Position numbers and translations under genes: made by a program. The notes beneath the pieces are model-generated. The model had not been told where the DNA came from and ran no database searches. It worked only from the letters and a program-made list of their open reading frames with translations. DNA of 64,000 nt from Natronomonas pharaonis DSM 2160 (GTDB taxonomy: Archaea > Halobacteriota > Halobacteria > Halobacteriales > Haloarculaceae), in assembly GCF_000026045.1 (NCBI RefSeq), contig NC_007426.1:434001-498000 (forward strand), in the 5' to 3' direction. Positions 1 to 8,155 of this stretch are shown piece after piece (the stretch's first letter is position 1; each line of letters opens with the position of its first letter).

Positions 1-95
1 GTCAGTCGCTACGGCGAGCGGCCGTTTGAAGGCTTTGTTACCCGGCCGCCCGGACCCGTGCCGTTTTTGAAGCCGCCCCCGCTACCAGGGAGTGA

Positions 96-200
96 GGGCA
101 CGTAGCTCAGCCCGGATAGAGCGTCGGACTTCTAACTGCGCCGGACGTTCCGGTGTGGGAAGACATCCGACGGTCGTGGGTTCGAATCCCACCGTGCCCG
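96..200 (+). tRNA. tRNA-Arg (anticodon UCU) with intron
   Basis: Folds as a complete tRNA. The acceptor strand GGGCACG (96-102) pairs with CGTGCCC (193-199), with G200 as discriminator. The anticodon stem TCGGA pairs with TCCGA (166-170), the anticodon TCT is at 131-133, and the T arm is GTGGG-TTCGAAT-CCCAC. About 30 bases interrupt the anticodon loop after position 37 (roughly 135-164), the canonical archaeal intron site. The intron holds its own hairpin CCGGA-CGT-TCCGG (141-153). Without the intron the tRNA is about 75 nt. CCA is not encoded. The exact splice boundary is ambiguous by one base. Confidence 0.95.
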
Positions 201-296
201 TGAAGCCGCTGAACGATAGTGAAGCGTGCTGAATCGCAGCACGCAGGTGATTCGAATCACGCCAGACCGAACGACGTGCGGTCTGGCCTCGGGTGA

Positions 297-314
297 GAAT
301 CCCACCGTGCCCGT
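297..314 (+). repeat. Direct repeat of the tRNA-Arg 3' end (att-like)
   Basis: Eighteen bases match the last part of the tRNA-Arg gene (184-201) exactly, 113 bases downstream. Duplicated tRNA 3' ends are the usual footprint of a tRNA-targeting integrase. The second copy, not the first, is followed by a T5 run (320-324) like an archaeal terminator. No integrase gene is visible, so this is either a very small or decayed element or a partial tRNA duplication. Confidence 0.6.
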
Positions 315-604
315 CCACCTTTTTCCCGCTCGGGTCGCGGCTACGCCGCGACCACTCACGGCAAAAACGTGGGCGAAAAAGCCCTCGGCGTTCGCTTCGC
401 TCACGCCGGGTGAACCGCGTGCCTCCGGCGCACGGATGCTCCTTGAGATAGCGCACCTCCCCTACCTTTTATTACCCTCGTGAAAACCGGGCAAAAGTAG
501 ACAATCGTTCTCTGCTAAAGAGGATATATAGCGAATGTCTACTTGCAGGTCTTCTAAGTGACTGAGTACATACCGTACTGGCAACATACTACGTCATCAC
601 AAAG

Positions 605-612
605 TTTTATAC
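605..612 (+). promoter_or_regulatory. TATA box before a 37-codon ORF
   Basis: TTTTATAC lies 27 bases before the ATG at 639, the spacing typical of leaderless haloarchaeal transcripts. Confidence 0.4.
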
Positions 613-638
613 TATATCGGCCTATACACGTAATCGTA

Positions 639-752
639 ATGTTCGAGAACGCGACTAAACGTTCATCGAAAAGCAAGAACGCTGTACGCCTGTATTGGGG
701 GTCGCGTTCTGTGAACCGGCGCGGAACGACGGAGGTGTTCGACCGGAAGTGA
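639..752 (+). CDS. Candidate small protein (37 aa), unknown
   Basis: ATG to TGA, 37 residues, starting MFENATKRSSK and ending TTEVFDRK. It is basic, unlike typical haloarchaeal proteins, and lies in the AT-rich stretch after tRNA-Arg. The only support is the TATA-like box at the right distance for a leaderless message. The protein is not recognised. It may be a relic of a mobile element or a chance ORF. Confidence 0.22.
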   Translation: MFENATKRSSKSKNAVRLYWGSRSVNRRGTTEVFDRK

Positions 753-899
753 CGGCAGGCCCACGCTCGGTCCAACTCAGACATCTGCCACCGTAACGGT
801 CTGTCACGGTTCGGCCCACCCTGGTGTTCGCTCAGACAGCGTCCGCCCGCTGGACGCGTGTTCCGTGACTTGTTTTTCAGCTCCTGTCCGTCCTGCCGC

Positions 900-1988
900 C
901 TACGCCTCGAAGTCGTCCTCGAAGCGGAAGGTCCCGTCTCGCTGGACGACCTCTCCGTCGACTTCGATGACGGAGTCGTCGCTCATGTCGACGATCATAT
1001 CTAGGTGTACCGCCGACTCGTTTGCCTCGCGGTCCTCGCCGACGCACTCGTCGTAGGCGCGGCCGATGGCCATGTGGACGGTATCGCCCATCTTCTCGTC
1101 GAAGAGCATGTTGTAGGTGAACTCGTCGATATCGCGGTTCATTCCGATGCCGAGCTCGCCGAGGCGGCTGGCTCCGGGGTCGGTGTTGAGCACCTCGGTT
1201 AGCAGCCCCTCGTTTTGGTCGGCGCTGTGTTCGACGACCTCGCCGTCCTCGAAGACAAGGTGTGCGCCGGTGATTTCCCGTCCCTGATGGTACAGCGGCA
1301 TGTCGAAAAGCACCTCGCCTTCGACGCTGTCGACGACCGGGGCCGTGAAGACTTCGCCGCCGGGGAGGTTCTTTTCCGCGTAGTCGTTGAGCGTCTTCAT
1401 GCCGTCGAGCGACATCGTCACGTCGGTCGTGTCGCCGCTTTTGATGCGAACCTCGCTTGCGGGGTCGAGAATCTCGACCATCTGCTCTTGATGGCGTCGT
1501 TGTGCGTCCCAATCCTTGTTGACGGCGTCCCAGACGAAGTTCTGGTAGCCTTCGGTGCTCATGCCAGCCAACTGGGCGTTGCCCTGCGTTGGATACTGGG
1601 TGAGACACCACCGCTTCGAGAGGGCGACTTCCTGTACCGGCTGGTAGGCCTTCGAGCGGGCCGCCTGCGTCTCCGGCGGGACATCGCTTTGCTCGGTGGC
1701 GTTGGCCTCCCCGCGGACCCGAATGAGAACGTCAGTCTCCTCGTAGAGCGCCTTGAGGTGGGTCGGCGTCTCGAAGTCGTCGTCGGTCGCCTTGAGGTAG
1801 GCTCGCTGGGCGCGGCTGTCGCTTGCGAGATACACCGGCGTTGCCCCCCGGTCGCCGACGACCTCGTGGAGCGCGACGGCGAGGTCCTCGGCCTCGCTTG
1901 GAGCGCTGATGACGACGTTGTCGCCCGGCTGTACCTCCGTCGAATGGTCGACGATGATAGTCGCGTGCTCGCGAATGCGTGCGTCCAT
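900..1988 (-). CDS. M29 family metallo-aminopeptidase
   Basis: A 362-residue protein resembling the AmpS/AmpT (peptidase M29) aminopeptidases, which remove N-terminal residues from peptides in the cytoplasm with a dinuclear metal centre. The C-terminal half carries the expected metal-binding stretches: GELGIGMN (Glu near 278), GDTVHMAIG (His near 305) and AVHLDMIVD (His near 328, Asp near 330). Length fits the family (about 360-410). The frame stays open upstream to 2354, but the ATG at 1988 gives the family-like N-terminus MDARIREHATII. The gene is divergent from the RNB nuclease gene about 100 bases away. Confidence 0.88.
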   Translation of the reverse strand: MDARIREHATIIVDHSTEVQPGDNVVISAPSEAEDLAVALHEVVGDRGATPVYLASDSRAQRAYLKATDDDFETPTHLKALYEETDVLIRVRGEANATEQSDVPPETQAARSKAYQPVQEVALSKRWCLTQYPTQGNAQLAGMSTEGYQNFVWDAVNKDWDAQRRHQEQMVEILDPASEVRIKSGDTTDVTMSLDGMKTLNDYAEKNLPGGEVFTAPVVDSVEGEVLFDMPLYHQGREITGAHLVFEDGEVVEHSADQNEGLLTEVLNTDPGASRLGELGIGMNRDIDEFTYNMLFDEKMGDTVHMAIGRAYDECVGEDREANESAVHLDMIVDMSDDSVIEVDGEVVQRDGTFRFEDDFEA

Positions 1989-2089
1989 ATCCGACGTGGT
2001 GGCGCGGTCGCCTATACCCTTGCGGTGGCAGCCGTCCCCGCCGACGCCCGCCACGCAACGACTAACTGTACCACCGACCAACGACCGGT

Positions 2090-3394
2090 ATGACCGACCG
2101 CGACGAGCAGGCGTACGCCGGCACGGCGGAAGGGAAAGGCCCCGTCCAAATCGACGAGGAACTTGCCCGTCATCTAAAAAACAAGCGCGAGGAACTCTTC
2201 GAGGAGTTCGAGATACGCGACGAATTCCCCAGCGAAGTCCTCCAAGAAGCCGAAGAACGGGCCGAAGACCCCGAAGGCGACATTGTGGACGAACTCGAAG
2301 AGCGCCGCGACCTCCGCGATTTGACGACGTGGACGACGGACCCGGCCGATGCACAGGACTTCGACGACGCTATCTCCGTCAAGCGTACCGACGACGGCTA
2401 TCGCCTGTGGGTCCACATCGCCGATGTTACCCACTACGTTACCCCAGAAACGGCGATGTGGGACGAAGCGCTCGAACGGGCCAACACGGTCTATCTGCCG
2501 GCCTACACCACCCATATGTTGCCGCCGGTGCTTGCCGAGACCGTCTGTTCGCTCGTGCCTAACGAGGACCGCCTCGCACACACTGTCGAAATGCACATCG
2601 ACGGCGAGACGCTTTCACACGAATCGATTGACATCTACAAATCCGTCATCCACTCTGACGCTCGACAGACGTACAACGACTGTGAGGACCGCCTCGATGA
2701 CGAAGACGCACCGCTCCATGAGGAAAACCAACTGGCCTACGAGCTGGCCGAGAAGCTCCACGAACAGCGGAAAGAAGACGGCTCGCTGGTGTTGAACCCC
2801 AAGCGGGACCGCGCCCACACGATTATCGAAGAGTGTATGCTGAAAGCCAATAAGGCGGTCACCCACACCCTCCAGTGGGACCGGGGAGTCGAAGCGATGT
2901 TCCGGGTCCATCCGCAGCCGACGCCTGACGAGTGGAACGAGGCGCTCCAAGAGATCCAAGACCTCGACGGCGTCTCGATCCCCGGCGAAGCCTGGGAGGA
3001 CCCCCGAAAGGCCGTTAACGCGACGCTTGAAGAGGCTCCGCGACGCCAACTCGACAAGATTCAGTGGGCCGTCATGAAGGTCATGCCGCGCGCGAAGTAC
3101 ATGTCCGACCCCTTCGGCGGCCACCACGCGCTGAACTTCGAAATCTACGGCCACTTTACCTCGCCCATTCGGCGGCTCTCCGATCTGGTCAATCACTGGA
3201 TTATCTACACCAACGAGGTCCCGGAGGGCATCGCCGACCTCTGTGACCACGCCAGCGACAAGCAAAAGGACGGCGAGACCTGCGAGCGAATCTACAAGGA
3301 CTTCCTCGAAGAGGTCGGCCTCGACCCCCACGCGGTCAACAACCGCGGCGTTGAGGTCGTCGACGACCCCGAAGACGCCGACCACACCGCCTAG
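2090..3394 (+). CDS. rnr: RNB-domain exoribonuclease (RNase R-like)
   Basis: A 434-residue RNase II/R-type 3'-5' exoribonuclease. The RNB active-site motif TTDPADAQDFDDAISV is at about 82-97, with the Asp cluster that binds catalytic Mg2+. A second family motif, HFTSPIRRLSDLVNH, comes near residue 350. It is about half the length of bacterial RNase R. No cold-shock or S1 RNA-binding domains flank the RNB domain, so this is the short form. It presumably acts in cytoplasmic RNA turnover. The stop overlaps the stop of the convergent gene in the four bases 3391-3394. Confidence 0.88.
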   Translation: MTDRDEQAYAGTAEGKGPVQIDEELARHLKNKREELFEEFEIRDEFPSEVLQEAEERAEDPEGDIVDELEERRDLRDLTTWTTDPADAQDFDDAISVKRTDDGYRLWVHIADVTHYVTPETAMWDEALERANTVYLPAYTTHMLPPVLAETVCSLVPNEDRLAHTVEMHIDGETLSHESIDIYKSVIHSDARQTYNDCEDRLDDEDAPLHEENQLAYELAEKLHEQRKEDGSLVLNPKRDRAHTIIEECMLKANKAVTHTLQWDRGVEAMFRVHPQPTPDEWNEALQEIQDLDGVSIPGEAWEDPRKAVNATLEEAPRRQLDKIQWAVMKVMPRAKYMSDPFGGHHALNFEIYGHFTSPIRRLSDLVNHWIIYTNEVPEGIADLCDHASDKQKDGETCERIYKDFLEEVGLDPHAVNNRGVEVVDDPEDADHTA

Positions 3395-3843
3395 CTATCG
3401 ATGTCCGACATACGGTCCGAAAAATCCCAGCTGTAGAGGCGGTCCGGTTCGATTTCGAGTCGCACCTCTTTTCGGTCGGCTGATAATAACTGGTTGCCGA
3501 GGTCGTTGTCCGTGCCCCCGACGTATCGGTCCAAGAGCGACCGCAGCAGCGTCTTTTCTTCGTCGGACGAAATCGTCACCGTGCCGGCGCCGCGAACGCC
3601 CCGATACGGCGGCTGGTTGTCCGAAACCTCGAAGGCGACGCCATCGTCGGCCTCAAGAAAGCTGACAACATCGGCGTCAGCACTCGTCGCACAGGCGAGC
3701 GTGCCATCCTGATACTGGTACCACAGCGAGAGCATCCACAGCCCGCCGCTTGGTGTCCGACACGCGAGCCGAATCGGGACTGTCTGCCCTTCCAGATACG
3801 CGGTTGCCTCCGCCTTCGACCACGCGCCGTTCCAGGTCGCCAT
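3391..3843 (-). CDS. Pyridoxamine 5'-phosphate oxidase-fold protein
   Basis: A 150-residue protein resembling the small FMN-binding split-barrel (PPOX-like) family. Segments such as VPIRLACRTPSGGLWMLSLW and the following strand-rich stretch (GTLACATSADADVV) fit the fold. These proteins often bind flavin or F420, but the substrate cannot be told from sequence. The start ATG at 3843 gives MATWNGAWSKAEA. It is convergent with rnr, with overlapping stop codons (CTAG). The general fold is likely; the precise role is unknown. Confidence 0.7.
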   Translation of the reverse strand: MATWNGAWSKAEATAYLEGQTVPIRLACRTPSGGLWMLSLWYQYQDGTLACATSADADVVSFLEADDGVAFEVSDNQPPYRGVRGAGTVTISSDEEKTLLRSLLDRYVGGTDNDLGNQLLSADRKEVRLEIEPDRLYSWDFSDRMSDIDS

Positions 3844-3923
3844 ACAACTACTATGGGCTCTGTCGGTTAGTGTCTACTGCCGTCAGAAGAGACGGGGCTA
3901 TCGAGACGTGGGTATCAGAGAAA

Positions 3924-3996
3924 CGCCCGAGGCGGGATTTGAACCCGCGTCACGACCGTGACAGGGTCGTATGATGGGCCACTACACCACCCGGGC
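3924..3996 (-). tRNA. tRNA-Asp (anticodon GUC)
   Basis: On the minus strand a 73-nt tRNA starts GCCCGGG and ends CTCGGGC plus discriminator G. The anticodon loop carries GTC and the T arm is GCGGG-TTCAAAT-CCCGC. No intron and no encoded CCA. A TATA-like CCTTAAGG at 4027-4034 lies about 31 bases upstream and could be its promoter. Confidence 0.97.
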
Positions 3997-4101
3997 TGCC
4001 TGCACTCCTTCGTAGAGGGGTTTGCACCTTAAGGCTTTCCAAAGGACGGCGCGGCGGTGCGGGCTCACACACCACGTGCGCCGTGCGGTTTTCGGCGCTT
4101 C

Positions 4102-5139
4102 TTACTCCGGCTTCAGGCCGTCGTTCTCGACCCGCATGACGGCTTCTCCGTCCGGAAGGTTCGGCGCGTCGACCAGTTTGACGATGCGCTTGTCGCCCTT
4201 CGATTTCTTCAGGTACATTCGGAAGGTCGACTTGTGTCCGAGGATGTTGCCGCCGATGGGCTTTGTCGGGTCACCGAAGAAGGCATCCGGGTTCGACTGC
4301 ACCTGGTTTGTCACGACCGTCGCGGCGTTGTAGAGATTGCCGACCCGGTCGATGTCGTGGAGGTGCTTGTTGAGCTTCTGTTGTCGGTCGGCCAGTTCGC
4401 CGCGGCCAACGTACTCCGCTCGGAAGTGCGCGGTCAGCGAGTCAACACAGAGCAGGCGGACAGGGTAGTCGCCCTCCTCGTGCTCGGCGGCGATTTCCTG
4501 TGCCTTTTCGGCCAGCAGAATCTGGTGGTTGGAGTTGAACGCCTTCGCGACGTGTATCTTGTCGAGGAACGACTGGACGAGCTCCTCCATCGTCTCCTCG
4601 TCGTCGGGATTGCCGTCGATTTCTCGCTCTTCCAGTGCGGCCTCGATGACGTCCTCCGGGAGGCCGCGGACCATCTCGTCGATACGCTCCGGCCGGAACG
4701 TGTCCTCGCTGTCGACGAAGACACAGCGACCGTGGAGACCGCCGGCTTCCTCGGGGAGCTGGACGTTGACGGCAAGCTGGTGGGTGACCTGCGACTTGCC
4801 GGCCCCGAACTCGCCGTACACTTCGGTAATCGATTGGGTCTCGACGCCACCGCCGAGCATCTCGTCGATTTCGGGGATGAGCCACTCGAGCTTGCCGATC
4901 TGTTCGCGCCGGTCGAGAACGTCAGCCCCGGTTTCGAAGCCGCCGATGTCGGCCGCTTCACGGGCGGCCTGAATGATGTCGTTGGCGTTCGATTCACCGA
5001 TGTCAGCGGTGTTCGAGAGTTCTGCTGGGCTGGCGACGGCGATGCTCTGATACGAGTCGTATCCGTTCTCACGGAGTTTGTCGGCTGTCGCCGGGCCAAC
5101 GCCCGGGAGCTCTTCGAGGTCCGCTGTGGTTGCTGCCAT
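4102..5139 (-). CDS. radA: DNA repair and recombination protein RadA
   Basis: A 345-residue archaeal RecA/Rad51 recombinase that forms filaments on single-stranded DNA and catalyses strand exchange. The N-terminal helix-hairpin-helix region ([15 protein letters not shown], from about residue 8) and the Walker A motif GEFGAGKSQ (109-117) are clear. Walker B-like [14 protein letters not shown] and the L2/ATP-cap region [18 protein letters not shown] follow. There is no intein. The ATG at 5139 is preferred over the in-frame start at 5166 because [15 protein letters not shown] matches the usual RadA N-terminus. Confidence 0.98.
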   Translation of the reverse strand: MAATTADLEELPGVGPATADKLRENGYDSYQSIAVASPAELSNTADIGESNANDIIQAAREAADIGGFETGADVLDRREQIGKLEWLIPEIDEMLGGGVETQSITEVYGEFGAGKSQVTHQLAVNVQLPEEAGGLHGRCVFVDSEDTFRPERIDEMVRGLPEDVIEAALEEREIDGNPDDEETMEELVQSFLDKIHVAKAFNSNHQILLAEKAQEIAAEHEEGDYPVRLLCVDSLTAHFRAEYVGRGELADRQQKLNKHLHDIDRVGNLYNAATVVTNQVQSNPDAFFGDPTKPIGGNILGHKSTFRMYLKKSKGDKRIVKLVDAPNLPDGEAVMRVENDGLKPE

Positions 5140-5276
5140 ACCCAGGCCTGGGTCTCCCCAGTACATAAAGCCTCGTTAACACCTTGGTGAAAGTGAAAAC
5201 CGGGGACGGGAATCGGCCTATCCGGACTCGGCTCCGAAGGTTTAGAAGCAGGCCTTCATCGCCGGCTATGACAGCA

Positions 5277-5876
5277 CTACCCCCACGGGTGGGTGTCCCC
5301 TTCCGGCCACATGGGATACCAGTACGACGTGTCGTCCTCTATCGCCAACTCGCCGTCGAAGCTGCTTTCGAGCTTGAACTCGAGCTTCTGGTCTCGCTGA
5401 CGGCCTCCCGTCGGGACGAACGGATAGTACGCACCTCGGCGGAACGAGTACACCCAGTAGGCGGTCGTTCCGTCGCGCTCGAAGGCAAAAAGCGCCGCCA
5501 ACAGCCGCGAACCGAACCCTTCTTCGATAAGCGTGTCGGCGGCGAAGTGGATGCTCGAAACGAGGTTCTCGAAGTCAGTGTCGTGTAACACGACCCAGTG
5601 GTAGCCGTGGCTGTCTTCGATGAAATCCGCTGTCGTCCCGTCGGCCTCCCCGAGTTCAAGGACTGCTTCGACCTCCTCGCGGGCCTCCCGGAACGCCGTA
5701 CTGTCGACATCGGCGAAGCACAGCGCCGCATCCCCGGTCGGCGCAAAGCCGAGTTCTGCTTCCATCGTCAGATACGCAGTCGACATGCCGAAGAGGTCCT
5801 CCGGGTCCGCATCGCGGGTCGCGCCGGATTCCGCACTCAATCCGAGTACTTGCCGAACGGTTTCGAAGATACCCAT
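5277..5876 (-). CDS. PspAB-like stress-associated protein
   Basis: A 199-residue protein starting MGIFETVRQVLGLSAES, with the conserved segment DPEDLFGMSTAYLTMEAELG. It resembles the haloarchaeal and actinobacterial PspA-associated PspAB family. Members often occur near HtpX, which is also in this window but 38 kb away. No membrane segment or catalytic motif is visible. A TATA box (TATATAAA on this strand, 5916-5923) lies about 40 bases upstream of the ATG. The family call rests on remembered similarity. Confidence 0.72.
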   Translation of the reverse strand: MGIFETVRQVLGLSAESGATRDADPEDLFGMSTAYLTMEAELGFAPTGDAALCFADVDSTAFREAREEVEAVLELGEADGTTADFIEDSHGYHWVVLHDTDFENLVSSIHFAADTLIEEGFGSRLLAALFAFERDGTTAYWVYSFRRGAYYPFVPTGGRQRDQKLEFKLESSFDGELAIEDDTSYWYPMWPEGDTHPWG

Positions 5877-5915
5877 CGTTTACCGCACGGTCCGCTGCCG
5901 TCTTAACACCTGACG

Positions 5916-5923
5916 TTTATATA
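5916..5923 (-). promoter_or_regulatory. TATA box of the pspAB-like gene
   Basis: TATATAAA on the minus strand, about 40 bases before the start at 5876, implies a leader of roughly 15-20 bases. The motif is nearly symmetric, but no gene follows on the plus strand. Confidence 0.5.
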
Positions 5924-6030
5924 CCGGAACGCGGCCAGCACACCCATGCGCTGACTGACCAGTGGCGGCCCGCCGAGGCGGTTGCGCGGGGCACGGGCCG
6001 CAGGTTTCGAGGGCTGGCTCCGCCTGCTCG

Positions 6031-8106
6031 CTATATTTCGATGCCGTGGGATTCAAGCAACGACTCGAAGTCGGACTGACTGAGCGTCTCAACGCCGTGT
6101 TCGTTGGCGGCTTCCCGCTTGCGCTGCCCGGGGCTGTCACCGACCACGAGGTAATCCGTGTTGCCCGAGACGCTCCCGGTCGCCGTCCCACCGCTCGTCT
6201 CCACCAGCTCGTGGGCCTCTTCGCGAGTCAGCCCATCGAGCGAGCCGGTGAACACAAACGTTTGTCCTGACAGCGCGTCCCCGGCAGTCTCCGCCGGCTC
6301 CGGGTCGACGCCGCGCTTCCGAAGTTGTTCGATGACCTGCTGGTTGCGGTCGCTGTCAAAGAACTCAGCGATTTCGCCCCCCAGTGTCGGCCCGATGCCG
6401 TCTACCGCTCGTAACTCTTCGGCCGTCGCATCCATGACGGCATCCAGCGTGCCGAATTCACGGGCGATGTCGGCGGCAGTGGTTGTTCCGACGCCGGGGA
6501 TGCCGAGCGCCGACAGAAACGCTGGAAGCGGCGGTTCGGTGCTCGCCTCTAGCTCCTCAAGGAGGTTCTCGGCGCTTGTCCTTCCCCAGCCGTCCAGCTC
6601 GGCCACATCCGCAACGCTCAGGTCGTAGAGGTCGGGGAGCCGCTCGACGAGCCCGGCGTCGACGAGCTGGTCGACCGCGCTCTCGCCGAGGCCCTCGATA
6701 TCGAGGCCGCTTCGAGAGGCGTAATGTTCGACGGCACGCCGGAGCTGTGCCGGGCAGGCGACCCCGCCGGTACAGTACGCCAACGGTCCGTCGCGCTCGA
6801 GTGGACTCTCACAGACGGGACAGCGGTCCGGGAACTCGAAGTGGGCCTCCCTCTCGGAGTCGACCACTGCCTCGATGTATGGGATAACATCGCCCGCCCG
6901 CTTCAGCGTGACCCGGTCGCCGATGCCAACGCCGAGTTCGGCTATCTGTTGTGGGTTGTGCAGCGTTGCCCGCGAGACTTCTACTCCCGAAACCTCGACG
7001 GGGTCGAGCAACGCGACCGGTGTCAGCCGACCGGTTCGTCCAACCTGAAGGACGATATCACGAACCGTTGTCTCCTCGGTTCGCGCGGGGAACTTGTAGG
7101 CGTAGGCCCACCGCGGTGCTCGGGCTGTTGCGCCCAGCAGCGCACACGCATCCTTCCGGTCAAGCTTGATGACGATGCCGTCGATTTCGTAGTCTAGCGA
7201 CGCCCGCCCGTCCAGCATCTCCTCGCGGAACGCAATGGCTGCCTCGATATCGTCAACCCGCGCGGTGTGGTCATCAACCTGAAACCCCCAGCTTTCGACG
7301 GCTTCGTGTTCCGCCATCCGCGTCTCGAAGCCGCGCCCGCCGTCGTCGAGGATATCGAAGACGAAACAGTCCAGCGGCCGTTCCGCGGTCACTGATGGGT
7401 CGAGCTGACGCAGTGTTCCCGCGGCGGCGTTTCGCGGGTTCGAAAACGGCTCCTCGCCCCGTTCGAGCCGTTCGCGATTGTACTCCTGAAAGGCGTCTTT
7501 CGGCATGAAAATCTCCCCGCGAACGGCCAGAAACGACGGACAGTCGCCATCGAGCGTCAGCGGCACCGACCGAATCGTCCGGACGTTGGCCGTGACATCG
7601 TCGCCTTCCTGCCCATCGCCGCGCGTCGCTGCGCGGCTGAGTTCGCCCTCCTCGTAGACGAGCTCGACGGAGAGGCCGTCAAATTTCGGCTCACAGAGAT
7701 ACCGAACCGGTCCCTCGTAGCCGGCTGCCGCGAGCCGCTCTTGGATACGGGTATCGAAGTCACGGATGTCGTCGACCTCGACGCTCGATTCGATAGAACG
7801 CATCGGCGCGACGTGTTCGACCGTCTCCAGTTCGTCCAGCGGCTCGCCGCCAACCCGTTGGGTCGGGCTCGTCGCCGAACTGCGGTCGAACTTCGATTCG
7901 AGCCTCTCCAACCGCTCGAATAGTTGGTCGTAGGCTCGGTCCGAGATAACTGGGTCCGCAAGCTGATAGTAGCGGTAATCGTGGAACCGAATCGCCTCAC
8001 GAAGCGTCTCGACCTGCCGCGTTGCGCTCGCCGCGTCGAGTTCGTCGACCGGCTCGAAATCCAGCGGTGGGTCCCGAATGTAGGGGTTGTCCTCCGGCTC
8101 CTCCAT
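6031..8106 (-). CDS. ligA: NAD-dependent DNA ligase LigA
   Basis: A 691-residue bacterial-type DNA ligase that seals nicks using NAD+. It has the Ia domain with FHDYRYYQLADP (about 41-52) and the adenylation motif CEPKFDGLSVELV with Lys141. Next come the OB-fold region, the four-cysteine zinc finger CPVCES...CTGGVACPAQ, helix-hairpin-helix repeats and a C-terminal BRCT domain. Full length for the family. NAD ligases in haloarchaea are a known acquisition from bacteria, so the gene itself is not unusual here. Confidence 0.98.
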   Translation of the reverse strand: MEEPEDNPYIRDPPLDFEPVDELDAASATRQVETLREAIRFHDYRYYQLADPVISDRAYDQLFERLERLESKFDRSSATSPTQRVGGEPLDELETVEHVAPMRSIESSVEVDDIRDFDTRIQERLAAAGYEGPVRYLCEPKFDGLSVELVYEEGELSRAATRGDGQEGDDVTANVRTIRSVPLTLDGDCPSFLAVRGEIFMPKDAFQEYNRERLERGEEPFSNPRNAAAGTLRQLDPSVTAERPLDCFVFDILDDGGRGFETRMAEHEAVESWGFQVDDHTARVDDIEAAIAFREEMLDGRASLDYEIDGIVIKLDRKDACALLGATARAPRWAYAYKFPARTEETTVRDIVLQVGRTGRLTPVALLDPVEVSGVEVSRATLHNPQQIAELGVGIGDRVTLKRAGDVIPYIEAVVDSEREAHFEFPDRCPVCESPLERDGPLAYCTGGVACPAQLRRAVEHYASRSGLDIEGLGESAVDQLVDAGLVERLPDLYDLSVADVAELDGWGRTSAENLLEELEASTEPPLPAFLSALGIPGVGTTTAADIAREFGTLDAVMDATAEELRAVDGIGPTLGGEIAEFFDSDRNQQVIEQLRKRGVDPEPAETAGDALSGQTFVFTGSLDGLTREEAHELVETSGGTATGSVSGNTDYLVVGDSPGQRKREAANEHGVETLSQSDFESLLESHGIEI

Positions 8107-8155
8107 CGTCGGCCGTTCGCCGGCCGGCGTGAAAACAGCGGGGGTTCGGCGGGCG

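Larger units (their letters stand above)
201..899. other. Gene-poor region downstream of tRNA-Arg
   Basis: About 700 bases without a convincing conserved gene. Between the two tRNA 3' end copies are three perfect hairpins or palindromes in a row: stem 224-231/237-244, palindrome 247-260, and stem 261-269/279-287. From about 480 to 720 the base composition is clearly more AT-rich than the surrounding genome, which suggests foreign or relic DNA. One short ORF with a well-placed TATA box (639-752) is listed separately. Nothing else is recognised. Confidence 0.6.

Noticed and set aside
82-483. Open frames of 85-124 codons on both strands over the tRNA-Arg gene and its trailer
   Set aside because: They read through the tRNA gene and structured repeats, have arginine-rich translations typical of shadow frames in GC-rich DNA, and show no promoter.
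6031-8106. NAD-dependent DNA ligase as a surprising gene in an archaeon
   Set aside because: LigA is well known in haloarchaea as an old acquisition from bacteria; nothing in the sequence is aberrant.
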